Made by a program: the position numbers and the translations under genes. Shown in pieces: positions 1 through 12,500 of a DNA stretch of 64,000 bases. This DNA is from Cruorifilaria tuberocauda (lineage: Eukaryota; Nematoda; Chromadorea; Rhabditida; Onchocercidae). Under the pieces are notes generated by a model that was given only the letters and a program-made list of their open reading frames with translations, ran no database searches and was not told the origin of the DNA. The stretch spans positions 1 to 64,000 of the forward strand of contig JABVXU010000307.1 in assembly GCA_013365365.1 (NCBI GenBank), written 5' to 3'. How positions within the stretch are numbered: the first letter of the stretch is position 1; the number at the start of each line of letters is the position of its first letter.

Positions 1-158
1 ACACTATAATACTAAGGCATGTAGTTTAACATACTATATTCTATATTATACTATATTATACTCTATATACGAAAATTAAAATTCTATATCATACTATATT
101 AGAAAATTAAAATTCTATACTATACTATAAATTCTATTTTATACTATATTCGAAAATC

Positions 159-249
159 AAAATATACTGAAATATTGAATATCGGATATCGATTATATAC
201 TAATATATACTATATTCGATATCCGATATTCAATATTTCAGTATATTTT
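159..249. repeat. 34-bp perfect inverted repeat
   Basis: The arm at 159-192 is the exact reverse complement of the arm at 216-249, with a 23-bp AT-only spacer. Transcribed or single-stranded, this would fold into a 34-bp hairpin. The DNA just upstream (1-160) repeats shorter TATACTATATT and GAAAATTAAAATTCTAT blocks, so the palindrome sits at the end of a low-complexity tract. It could be the end of a small MITE-like element or an extruding AT palindrome; no transposase or clear target-site duplication is visible. Confidence 0.85.
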
Positions 250-1074
250 AATTTTCATTCCATTTGATAATCTTGTTTCTCTCTAAATGACCTATTTCCA
301 AATGAAGCTATAATATTTATAAGCTGCTTTTTTCTTACTAAGACCAAAGAAATTGGACTAAACTCCTTTCTTATTTCAGTTCTCTGTTAAAATACCCCGA
401 TATATCAGAATTGCTGAATGAATATTCTTTATATGATATGAAATAAAATTATAAAATAAACTTTTAATATGAAACATTTAAATAAATATATCTTAACAGA
501 TAAGTTTTACCTCTTATACAATCGTATAGATTAGAAGTCGTCAAATTTAATTATAATTGTAGTGAAAGTTTTTAAATTTAGGTTTAATTTAAAGGTAAAA
601 TTTTCTTGTGGATTTTTCCTTATACTGAAGCTTAAGTTTATAGCTTAGCGCGATCGAGTAGAATTTTTTTTTACTTTATAATCGAGGAGAAGATGATCTG
701 ACACAGATTGTATAATGTTGACACGAATGCTTTCTTCCAAACTGATAGTAATATCAATCATTCAAGGAGAGTAATCGTGATCCTAAGTCCTCTCTAATAG
801 CTACACCTTCAATAATCTCTTGTACAATCGTAAATCATATCCTGACCGAGGTCAAAGATACACTCTCGATAAACTTTTGATAATCATAAAGAGCATATAG
901 AAGCTCTTAATAAAAATAGCCTTAGGCAATAATTAAATAATACATTCATAGTTGAGTTAATTTGTGATAACGAGGTTTACACAGATGGAAAAATCTTTAT
1001 TCCAAGAATATGCTAATTACAGACAAAGTTATTTCGGTTTTTCCGACGATAATTGCTAGCACAGATTGTAAGTT

Positions 1075-1170
1075 ATCATAGAAAGTTATGAAGAAAGTTA
1101 TCAAGAATGTTATCAGAAAGTTATCCGAAAGTTATCAGAGAAAATTTTATCAGGGATAGAAAGTTATATC
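1075..1170. repeat. Degenerate GAAAGTTATCA short tandem repeat
   Basis: About eight imperfect copies of an 11-12 bp unit (GAAAGTTATCA and variants) run through this stretch. There is no coding context and nothing else of note. Confidence 0.6.
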
Positions 1171-4124
1171 TTATAGTTATCATCAACTGATAAATCAATT
1201 TTTGCCATATAACAAAAAACTTAATTTTTTTACGTAATGATAATAAATTAATACATACTGTGAATTAATTGAAATTGATTAAATTAATTAATTGGAAATG
1301 TCAATTTGTTAATTTTTTTTTTGCTTGTTAAAATTTAATTCTTTTTTTTTGTTATGTGTTTTCTTATACTTAATTAATTACGTATAGAATTTTTTGGAGT
1401 TAGATTAATCAATTAGTAGTTAAGTTAATAGATAAGTTAATCGATTTGAAGTGATTGATTTGTTTTCGAGAAAAAATAAATCTGTAAGAGTTCATCCATT
1501 AATATTTTTTTGTGAATAGGATTTGATAAGAATTTGTTACGGATCAAGAAAATAAAAACGGACTGTAGTTATGAATGATCTGATCAAGAATAAAGTAAAT
1601 AAATTCTGAAATGAAAGAAGTTTGTAATCATGTAAATGTCATGCGTTTCAAAAGGATAGAACGATGAAATCGATTAAAAGCCTGATAACTATGATCAATT
1701 AATAAACGGATTAATCATCTAAACGGAAGTGTTTGATAAAATTGGAAACGTTCAGATCAACATTTAAATATGAATTAATTTTTATCATAACAGTTAAGCA
1801 TGAGAATTTGTTAAATATTTGAAAAGCTGTAACTTTTATTGAATTCTATCTCTATCATATCTTCATCAGTGACAATGAAAAATTGCCATGAAGCTATTGC
1901 AAGAAATTGCTACATTTAATACTGAATATCAGTTTAAAGATTGAAATTTAAGATTTGAAAAATTTTTTTAACTGGACGAACTTTAACAAGGCATGATAAA
2001 TTCTGTATTGACAGCTATGTGATAATAATTTTGTTAAAATCATGAGAAGAGAAAAAATGATTGATAATAATCATGATTTCAATCAATATCTTTTGTTAAT
2101 CTTAAAGAATATTAACTTAATAGAAATTCCAAGTTTAAACCAGTAATTGTTTATTTTTAGCAAGAGGCTTCAAAAACCTGTCAATTATTTAAACGATAGG
2201 TTTCGCTGCAAATTATAACCGTACAGTTAATCATCAATCTTTTTTTATTTTCTTAATTAAATACACATTTAATTTTCTGTATACCTTTAATTAAAAAAAA
2301 AGAGCTAAATAGAATAAGCATCAAATATTAAGCAATATTAAGCATTAAGCATAGAATAGAGTAATTAAACTAAAATATAGTTGTTCAAAATTTATTATGA
2401 TAATTTTCATATTATTTTAATATTCCATGCTTAAATTGAATTATTTCCTTAGCTTTAAATCACATTAATTTAACGATATAAAAAAAATGAAAAGCTTTTA
2501 TCTAAGCTTTAAATCCTTTCAGCTTGCATCCATTTAGCTAAGCAAAGAAATATCCTTATCATTCGATCATGATTTTCATATTTCATTTATTTAGCAAATT
2601 TCCTTCTTGAGAAAATTTATATGTGAAATACAGTAATCATTAAGTGATAATATGGTATCAGTTGTAATTAGCGAAGAACTTAATGATAAAAACTTATCCG
2701 CATGATTGAAATATTTTGTATAATTATATTCGAACTATATTTGTACTAGGAAAATTGTTTAACACAATTTTTAGTTAATGTTAATTTCAAAATTTTTTAG
2801 CATATGATAACTCTGTTAACTGTTATCAGTGCTCTTCGCTTCCTTATGTGATATTATTATCACTTAATATATGTATTGTTTAATTGCTGCCTAAGGCTTT
2901 TTTTTACTAGGAGTTTTACTAGGCTCTTTATGTATATAACCAAATAATTTCTCGATTTTCCCATCGATTCTCTTTCTGCAACGGATCAGCCAATGTTGCT
3001 TAATCATGAGATTATCTTGATTATCTAACAGATGATTACTGTATATTTCTTTTGTATGTTTAGACTTCTCGGGAAAGTCGAGAAATTTGGTTTTTAGCAC
3101 AATCGATAATTCCAAGAACATTTTATTCTTTTGCACATAAAGAAGAACAAAGGTAAGGTAATCAAGGTGATCGTTTATTGGAATATAGTCGAGTCAAGGT
3201 ATGAGAAATAATTTGAGTTAAGATTCCATGCTTAATCAGGGAATCGAATTGATAGCATTTAGTGTTTTTGTAATACTTGTGATTTCGCAATCGAATGACC
3301 TTTCATGGTCCAACAGCATGGTCCAATCGTCGATCCCTGACCTTAATGGTAATCGAAGGGAAGGAGCTTGAAGTATTGATGATGATCGAAAGTGAGCCAG
3401 TTAGTTTAAGATGTATTTCATAATCCAAGGCCAGTTAGTTTGACATGGTTCAAGCCGATCGGTGTTTTATTTCATGATCCAAGCCGATCGGTATTTATAC
3501 GGTTTGGATGGATTTGTATGATAGTAAAGAGCAAGAATGACTGATAATGATAGTTGATGTGATGGTTACTGATAAGCCTTATACACTTACTATATATCGA
3601 TAAGAATACAGTTAATATTTTGAAAACAAACATAGATAAGTTTATAAATATCAGAGATTGCTAAATATGAAAGGAGAATTAGTTAAATGATAAATCCTCC
3701 ATCATACCTTAGAGATGATGATGAAACTGTGATAAGATAGTAAATGATCTTTAATCATTCCTTGAAGATGATAATGAAATGAGGAAGTGAAGTGATAATG
3801 ATTTGAGATAGAACAGGTATACGATCTGCCTCAACTGAGCAAATCTACACGATGACTTCCCAATATATGATTTCATCATTTACGGATCTAATATTCCGTT
3901 TTTGTATGATTTCGGTTTTTACCAATAAGGCGATCTGTACAGATACAGTTCAATGACGGATACAGGTGGATTGGGTACAGTTACCAATATACCTAACAGT
4001 TCGGCTATCACTTCTACGACAAGTGGCTTCATTTTCTATCAACAATCAAAAATTAAATTCTATAAATTGCCTTATAGTTTCAAATCTCTAGTAAGCTTAA
4101 TCAAGCTTCCAGTACAAATCGAAC

Positions 4125-4320
4125 AGTGAACTTCAGAATGCTAATATCTATCAGTGATATGATACCAACAGATAACAGTGATATGAGTGATAATACAGTA
4201 TCTGATATGATGATCCAAACTTCCCAATCAGCAGTAAACTTCGGAATGCTAATATCTATCGGTGATATGATATCAATAGCTAACAGTGATATGAATGATA
4301 ACACAATCTAATATCTATCT
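4125..4320. repeat. Divergent 108-bp direct duplication
   Basis: The block beginning AGTGAACTTCAGAATGCTAA at 4125 recurs 108 bp downstream at 4233 with about one difference in ten. Because 108 is a multiple of three, both strands keep open frames across the two copies, which explains the overlapping 61- and 67-codon frames here. I regard these frames as a by-product of the duplication rather than genes. Confidence 0.65.
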
Positions 4321-5271
4321 AACAATGATATAATATTTGCTTCCTTTAAATATGATAATTGAATACAAAGATAAAAATTAAATATAATTCATTTAATTTT
4401 TCTCATTTTTATTCTCAAGAAATCGAATATTATCGATACCGAATATTAGAAACCAAATATTAATCGATAAAGTTTAATTTCAAATTTTTGTCTAAAAAAT
4501 ATATTATTCCTTCAAATTGATTATTTTACGAATTGATTGCGACTTCAGATTTCCGCTAGTACAGATTTCTGCGAATTCAAGCAGATCATTTAAATAAATT
4601 TTCATTTCATCATAATGATTTCTTCAATTACTCAAATCTTTCCATCCGTTTTTAGTTTTTAGCATTTCCGGAATCTGTTAAGTAAATACTGTACGCATAG
4701 TTCAATTAATCGTAAAGATTATCAATGAATATTAGTTAAAAAAAAATCGTCCTTGGCTAATTTCATCATTTTCACCGTAATTAATTAGCATTTAGAGATA
4801 AATTCTGTAAAACTATCATCAGAATTTTGATAATAATAACAATCACAATCAATTGGCATAACTATCATTGCTATTGATAAACTTGATAAAGGATAAATTC
4901 GCATCTTAACATCAGTTTAATATTATTAATTAACTTATACAGCACTTGACGTAGCAAAAAAATTTTGGGTAAACAGGCCTTGTAAAAAGTTTCCGTACAT
5001 AACAAACTTCTAGTAGAGCCCCGGTAAACCAAAAAAATCCATCTCGTTATCATGATACTAAAACTGATAAAACGATATTAAGATGTAATTATTATGATTT
5101 TATAAAATCATCAGAGTCATTTTAATTATTTTATTCAGCTTAAATGCTCCTTCCTTAAACTTGAAGATTCTCATTTCAGGATTCTTATTTTACTTTCAGA
5201 TTCTCAACTTTCAAATTAAAGAATCCACAAAGCTAAAGACTACAACGATAGTGTACCCAATCGGATCGGAA

Positions 5272-6779
5272 ATGAAGCTTACTCAGTCGAAAATTATCTT
5301 TGCTTTACTTACTATTTCAGCTACTATTGTCTTAGCAGCTTCAATGCATGAGGAACCATCATTACTTATACCTGATGATGTTGTATGTCAAACTTATCCT
5401 TATCAACATTCTATTCATTTCGATTATTTAACTGAATGTTAAGTAAATAACAAGTTAATCACTGATATGACATCTAAGTTACTGGTATATTACTGATATG
5501 ATATCTAAGTGATTACATTTTAACTTTTTCCATAATTTTAAGATAAATTAACTCGTTATTTTGTTTTTATATAATTCTATTTTTTATTAAAATTTTATCA
5601 AATAATAAATGATATTTAAATGCAATTAAATAGATTAAATAGATTGGATTATATGTCTCATTATGTTTATTTTCATTTTGATGATAGAGATGATAAGTAT
5701 GATAACTGATAAGCCTGATAACAAAAATATTTTATGAATTATGAATGGAAAAAGGATAAGTAATGATCATGAAATACTTTTTTTTTATTCAGTTAAATAC
5801 TCTATTAAATAGATTATCGAACAATTAAGTTGATATTCACAGAGTTATGTCTTTATAAATTAAATCCTAAACTAATTATTATTACTTTAATAACCATCGA
5901 AAATTAACAGTTGAATCATTTATTTCTTAGTTTAACTCGTAAAGCTAAATAACCTGATAAATTTCAAAGGTAGAAATGATTTATTGGTTAAATTGAATAA
6001 CTAACTATACTTTTAATTAACTATATTTAGATATTACTTAACTATACTTATATATTAGCTCATTAGCTATACTTTTACCAAATATACTTTAACTTATATA
6101 TTAACTATACTTTTGATAGATAACTCTGATCAAAATTTTCCACTATTTATTTCTACCGTTTATCTGTTTTTTTATCACTAAAAGAAACACAAAAATAGCG
6201 TAGCAATGTTATCAATTGTTATCAATTAGATTTTTTAAGTATAGTAGTGATGAGAAAAATCATTTGATTAATGCTAACATTGCTGAAAATTACTTACTAA
6301 GTAAATTTAGAAATGAAACAAATGTTACTGTTATCACTGTGATATGTTTTGAAATGTTAAAACTTGCCTTGCCTTTTTATATTAAAATTTACTAATTTAT
6401 TAATAATTACATATTAGAATTTAATAATTACGCAAAATTTTTACGCTATTTAGTATATACTTAAAATACTTAATTCAAATTATCTCTTTTATTTTCTACA
6501 AAATCTATAGTATAATTTCAATACATCAATGATAATTGCAAATAAATCTCAACAAATACATTCATTACTTAATTCAAATTATTATTTTAATAGGATTAAA
6601 TAAAATTTAAATAATTTCAGATTGATTTTATGAGAACTTTACGTATACCTGATACGGAATGGTTAAAATTCGGGAAAAGATTACCCAGTACTAAATGGAT
6701 GCGTTTTGGTAAAAGGGCGCAAACGGCTAAATGGATGAGATTTGGAAAGCGAAATGATAATTTCTATGATTATCAGTGA
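5272..6779 (+). CDS. flp-22: FMRFamide-like neuropeptide precursor (flp-22 type)
   Basis: Two exons: 5272-5382 and 6621-6779, joined in phase 0 across a GTATGT donor and TTTCAG acceptor, giving about 89 residues. Exon 1 encodes a signal peptide ([18 protein letters not shown], about residues 7-24) and a short acidic spacer. Exon 2 carries three peptides, each followed by Gly-Lys-Arg for dibasic cleavage and C-terminal amidation: one ending EWLKFG, then [10 protein letters not shown] and [10 protein letters not shown]. The KWMRFG core is characteristic of C. elegans FLP-22 (three SPSAKWMRFG copies, from memory). Processed peptides would be secreted from neurons and act on GPCRs. The first copy is unusual in ending in Lys-Phe-Gly rather than Arg-Phe-Gly. 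The exon 2 assignment is firm; the exon 1 link rests on phase and the signal peptide, and an extra small exon in the 1.2-kb intron cannot be excluded. Confidence 0.85.
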
Positions 6780-9514
6780 TTTATTTATTTTTTTTCTGTT
6801 TGGTATAACGCAACAATTTCATCGTAATTTAATTAGTTTTCTGTCCTAAAATTTAATTTTAGAAAATTTAATTCTCTTCAAAAAATTTTAAAAACCTGAA
6901 TTTCTTTTTTTTCGGAATTATAAATGATGAATTTCGTGAGTCAGGTAACATTTAATGGTTTGATCGCTTTTTATTTCCTTTAAACGCTGGAGATAAAAAA
7001 AGAGAGAGAGAAAGAGTAAAGATATTTCGAAATTGCTTCATTATTGATGGAAAATAATTTGAAGTTTTTTTTTTCTGAATAAAACATTGAGGAAGCAATT
7101 AAAAGCCGAAAAATAAAGCTGGAAATAAATGAGAAATAATACATTCACAAGTTAATGGAATTCAATTTTATCAGTCTTGAAGTATCTGAAGTCCATTGAG
7201 GTTTTGAATATCTGAATTTGATTTCAATTCGATTCAATTCCATTTCCAATCTTCAATCAATTCAGACTTTATCATCGAAATACACTAATGCATGAAATCA
7301 ATGCATACAATCAAGGGAATCTATTAACTTAAAAAAAGGGAAAAGAGATTAGTATTATTCGAGAATTCCACCATAACGCGTTTATCTCGGTAACTGTAAT
7401 TTCTCTCGATTACTATAAATTCTACCATAACACGTTCATCTTGACAACTGAAACCTAATTAATTGAAAAATAAGTGATTTAATTTAATGATTAAACGTAA
7501 CTGAATTAAAGTTATTACTTGATCGTTTTAATTATTAAAGGTATGATACCATTTCTCAATATTCAAACATCTATTACTTACTGCTTACAGAGTATCGCAA
7601 AATACGAGAACAATAACTTCTAGTAAAACGGAAAGAAAAAGACACAAATGAAGATAACATCAAACAAGATACATGTGTAAAAGTAAACTATCAGTCAACA
7701 AAATAGATCATACTTTACTCTCCTGCAATTTTACATTTAACTGAACACAATGCATAAAGCATAATTAATTTTAAAAGAAACAGAGGGAGAAGGAAATAAT
7801 TCAAAATGAATTACTTGAAAATATTCTATATAGTACATGACGCGTAGTTAATTTAAAAAAAAACAGAAAGAGAAGGAACTAATTCGAAATTAATTACTTA
7901 AAAGTGTTCCATTGAATACAGCGCGAAAGAGTAATTTAAAAATGTTAATTCGAAACTAATTGAAAAGAAACTAATTATTGGAACTGATTTTTTAAACCTG
8001 AAACGTAAAACTGTTACAAAATGTGAAATCATTAAAGGTATAATTAATTAGTTAATTAATTAATTAATTAATACTATTAATTTGTTGATCGCAAACTTTC
8101 AATTATTGTTTTGTGGCTCCACCCATTTGTCGCATTATATCAAATGTGACAGTAAGCAATGATTAATGATATTTGAGGTTAGCTTTATCACGATGCTTGA
8201 CCTGTTATTGTTTCAGATAGCTCTGTTAGCTTTACCTGTCATTCTTTCAGGTAGTTTTGTTTTATTTTAACTATTTTTCTTTTTGAAATAAAAGAAGGAA
8301 AAAGAAATTGAATATTTTGATAGGTTTCTTTTTTTTTTTTTCTTGCAATGTTTGTTTCCTAAATACTTTTCGTACTATTTTATCCTATCATTCGTGGTAT
8401 ATGTTTTTTTTACATTTCGATACATAAATTTTTTGCACTCGTCATTTCCCTTTTTAACTTTACCTTTGATATATGACAAAATTGTTTGCTTTTTTTTAAA
8501 CAGAATAACTGATTTTTGAAAAGGAAAGGAAGAAAGAGAAGGAGGACAGAGGTTATGAGATTACCATTATAATGATTGTCTTAACATTATATCGCGAATA
8601 ATTTAACGGTTAATCATTCAGCTATTTAATCAGTATTTACTGTTAAGGCAATGATCTGTTTATATATGACTACAAATCTCTCATCACTGGATGTATCACT
8701 TTAATGATTTGGCAGTGATGTTCGTCCTTTTCTTAGGTAATATACTGAATTGTTTGCATGATTTTTACTTTTTTCCCATCATTGATAGTAGCAATTTTAG
8801 TGCTGTTTTTTTTTTCGTAGCATTAAAAGTTTTTTAAATATCTCTTTGAAGGGATTTAAATATTTTCTCAATTCTTCAAAATTTTTTTATGTTCTTATAA
8901 TGTAATGAATGATTTATTGAATAAATTGGTATAAATAAGCTTATCAAGCTCCCAGATATTTCATAGCACTTAATAAGAAGGATAATCTTTTTGAGATTTA
9001 AATTTATTATACTTGTATTATTTGATTATTGAATAATAATATGGAGGAGGCAAGTCGATATCAGAGTAAATTTCTGCTTGCTGAATCATTTCAGAGACAA
9101 AAATCTGACTAACAACGAAAAAGATATTACTAAAGATAATTACAAAACGATGAGATTTAGCAGTTAAGATGTGTGATGTGTAAAGCATGTATGATAATTG
9201 TAGCATATATTGGAAGTAAATGATTTCATAATAAAACAAAAATGCTAGTATAAATGATTAATGAGTAATAAATGTGTTTGTTGTTGAATAATATGCCAAA
9301 TGAAATTATAGTATTTTATTTTGTTTTTAAAAAATGCCGTATGACCTAAGAGTTTCTCACAACAGATAAGTAAAATTAACATTTTTTTTTGTATTTTTTG
9401 TCTTTAACTTTGTAAATTGCAGTAATTTTACACCTTGTGAAGGTAAATTCAAAGCAGCTGTATTTTGAATTGGTTTGTCACTCAACGTGAAAGGAAGAAA
9501 TATTTGAATTTGAA
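6780..9514. other. Intergenic spacer between flp-22 and the LOTUS/Tudor gene
   Basis: There is no supportable gene. The 73-codon minus-strand frame at 9018-9239 has no domain or splice context. The spacer contains a roughly 82-bp tandem duplication near 7.8 kb, a pair of similar ~33-bp blocks at 7366 and 7420 (CATAACGCGTTTATCTCGG-like), and a TTAA microsatellite at about 8041-8070. It should include the 3'UTR of the neuropeptide gene and the promoter of the next gene. Confidence 0.6.
7765..7935. repeat. Imperfect ~82-bp tandem duplication
   Basis: The block starting near 7767 (TAATTTTAAAAGAAACAGAG, then GAGAAGGAA, ATTACTT and a terminal GCG) is repeated from about 7849 with scattered substitutions. 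No coding potential is apparent. Confidence 0.6.
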
Positions 9515-12500
9515 ATGTCAACATTAGAAGATTTGAAAATTCGTATCGTTGCGGTGATTGGTTCAGAGAAGAATGGATGTACTGGAAATGATTTATGTCG
9601 AATATACAAGTATTTCTTTAATATTTCTTGCGTAAGTGCATTCATTTAAATAAATAGATTTTGATTAACTGCAATATGATAATTATGCAGTAAATGTTTG
9701 TTTTCACCATTTTTTTCTGGGAGGATGAATTAGGATATCATAGTGATTTCTATTTAACTTTGTTGTTTTTATTTTTCAAGTTTTCTGATATTTTAATTTA
9801 TCAAGATAAGAATCATTTTTCGGAATTTGCACGAATACTTCAAACAAATGTTTGTGAAACTTTTGGGGAATTTAATAATAAGATTTATTGCCGAGTTACT
9901 TATTGGGGCTGTAATTTTTCGCTGTATTTTTGCTTTGTATAAGTAGCTTTCTTTTTGCTTAGGCTATCCGTAATATTTTATTAGTTGTATAATTTTTGTG
10001 CTTCCTTTTTATTTAATTATTTGGAAAAATTTTTCCTTTTTTAAAAGCGTTCAATCCTTTCTTATACTTAAAGTAAAAGTAAAGCGGAATTATATTCAGG
10101 GAAATGTATGGCAAAGATTTGCGTTCAAAAGACTATGGCTTCAGTCAATTGAAAGCACTTCTTGCTTCACCAGTTATGCAAGGAGAAGGTGGAATTGTGT
10201 GTGAAAATGGACGATATTTCGCTGCTGGTGATAAAAATACTAGAGATATGCTGCATCTTATCCGTAATACAAAACCTCGAAATACCAAATCACGACCTCA
10301 TGCTAAAATAAATCGGAAATTTGTAGGAGGCATGTTTCTTTCTTTATTTCTCTCATATTTTCTTGAATTTCTTTTATCAATTTTCAGTTTCAAATCATAG
10401 CTATAAGGAAATCGATTACCACTGCTCTAGCAGGTGGAAGTTTTGGTTATTTAACATGATTGTAAAAAGCTGAATGCTTTTTTTCAAAGCTGATGTTTTG
10501 ATTTTGAGATTTTTTTCACAATTAATTGTATTATTCAGCTTCTGTCAGATGTTTTTGGAATTTCAGCTGGTTTTAGCAGATTGCTGTAAAATACTTTTAT
10601 GAAATAATTCAGAAAAATCTCTGCCTAGTTCGTTCGCAGCAGCTCACGATTATAGTGAAAATGGAAATTTGCCTAAAAAATCTGAAGTAATTGCGAAAGA
10701 AGTTATTGCTACAAAACAGTTAGCAACGGAATTTCGCTCATATTCGGATGCAGTTTCAAAAAGTGTCCAGCAAGCAAATCGTATTCCTAAATCCTTTATA
10801 GGGTCTGTACTTGACCACTATCAGCTAATGAGTCTAAGTTAGGAGTACTTAATCGCGTATGCCTGCTTCGATGCCGGTTTTAATTGGTGAAGTTTGTTAT
10901 AATCAAACTGCCAGTTGACAGTAATGCTACTGTATTTAAGCGGTCAATTGAGAAGAGTGTTTTAGTTGGTAAAGGCTTTTGTCAATTTAGTGGTTATAGT
11001 CTCTATCTTCGGTGAGGCTAAAAAGCGAGTTATGCAACTAGTTCTACTGTGTTTACTTATTAGTTTGATACTTTAGGTGTGATAGACCTCCCTATGATTT
11101 TGAAGATCAGCAGTCAGGATATACTGCATCTAACGGAACCTCAATCAATAATCATCAACCTGTATCCACTCAACGAAGTTACGATTACGTTGATCATTGC
11201 CAAGTGTCAGCCTCAGGTTTTCTTACACTTTTCCTTTTTTTATTTTCTTCATTTTCCATTTTTCTTCACTTTTTTCATTTTTCATCTTTTTTTTTTTTGA
11301 TTTTTTCATTTAATTTTCTTATGTATGTAAATTGCTGTGTTTTGTTAATTGTTTTCACTATCTTTCAGTGTTATTGAAATTGAAGGAAATATAAAATTTT
11401 TTTTAGTCCTTATTAATACTGAGATTTGATAATTTTTACATTTTTGCAGTATTGTAACTAGAGATTTGACAATTCTTGCTTATTCCATACGATAAGAAAA
11501 TAAGAAAAAGATTTATTCCTTACTTTCTATTTCTTTAATACGAAATTATTTTACCTTGATTTAAATTTCTTCAGGAAATCAACTGCAACCATATCTAAAT
11601 AAAATTGGAAAAAATGAAACGTCGAAATCTCGGAAGGTTTCTGTTGTCTCTATATTATAGTTTTTATCTTTTAATTTTCTATGAAGCTCACTTCCTATTC
11701 TAAGTGCTTTGTTGCCCTATTTTCGGTCTGCAGTACCTCTAAAATGATTCCAATCTTATTTGTTGTTCATAGCACATGTATATAAATCAACGAGAATCAA
11801 AGAAGAAATATTCATTACGATTGAATTTTTGATAATATCGCTATAACTTATTAAAAAAGGTCATGCGTCACTTTCGAAAGAACTGATATAGGAATTTATG
11901 CAATTCATGAGCTTTAATTGATTTGGATCGTCTGATTTAAATCTTTTCAAAATTTTTAGGTTTATAATTCATTTAAAAGTTTTCAAGATTAGCCAGATAT
12001 AATTCTGCATCTTCTAGCTGTATTAGTCACGCATTCACAATAAAAGATGGTTCTTTTATTGTTGTGAGATGAAGTTGTGAAATGAAATTTGGCTGTTTTT
12101 GACATTTAAGCTCAAAACTTTAATTTTTCTTCTATTTACAAAGATAATAAATGACTTTTTTATATTTCAGGGTAAAAACAGATTAATAACGCTAATCGAG
12201 CAGCATGGCGGTGAGATAAGTTTTTCTGAACTGAAAAAGTCATACCAACTTAGATATTATGTTCCTCTTGACAGTGCTGAGGTATATTTTTATTCTCGTT
12301 AGTTAACAGTTTCTACAATTTATGAAATTTTTCAACAGTAAATTTTAACACAGCGTATCAAGCACACTTCTTTATTCAACTTAGCCTACGTTTCTTTTCA
12401 TTTTTTTTCAGATCTGTCGTTTATTTAATGCGCAAGAAGAGGAAATTCAAAATTTTTATGGATTTCTCAGGAATAATTTCCATAGTAGAAGTAATTTGCG

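Larger units (their letters stand above)
1..5271. other. Gene-poor AT-rich region
   Basis: I see no supportable gene here. The few open frames of 60-80 codons (2891-3136 on the minus strand and overlapping frames around 4101-4311) show no recognisable domain and no clear coding signature. The stretch holds a long perfect inverted repeat near the left edge, a short-period array near 1.1 kb and a divergent 108-bp duplication near 4.2 kb, listed separately. The part nearest 5271 probably contains the promoter of the neuropeptide gene, but I cannot point to a specific element. Confidence 0.6.

Noticed and set aside
2891..3136. 81-codon minus-strand frame (MQKNKMFLEL...)
   Set aside because: It has no domain, no splice context, no neighbour of the same kind and ordinary AT-rich composition, so it is probably chance.
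4101..4311. Overlapping 61- and 67-codon frames on both strands
   Set aside because: They are explained by the 108-bp duplication, whose period is a multiple of three; the translations are repetitive and lack a family.
9018..9239. 73-codon minus-strand frame
   Set aside because: It is Ile/Tyr/Phe-rich low-complexity sequence without splice sites or similarity that I recognise.
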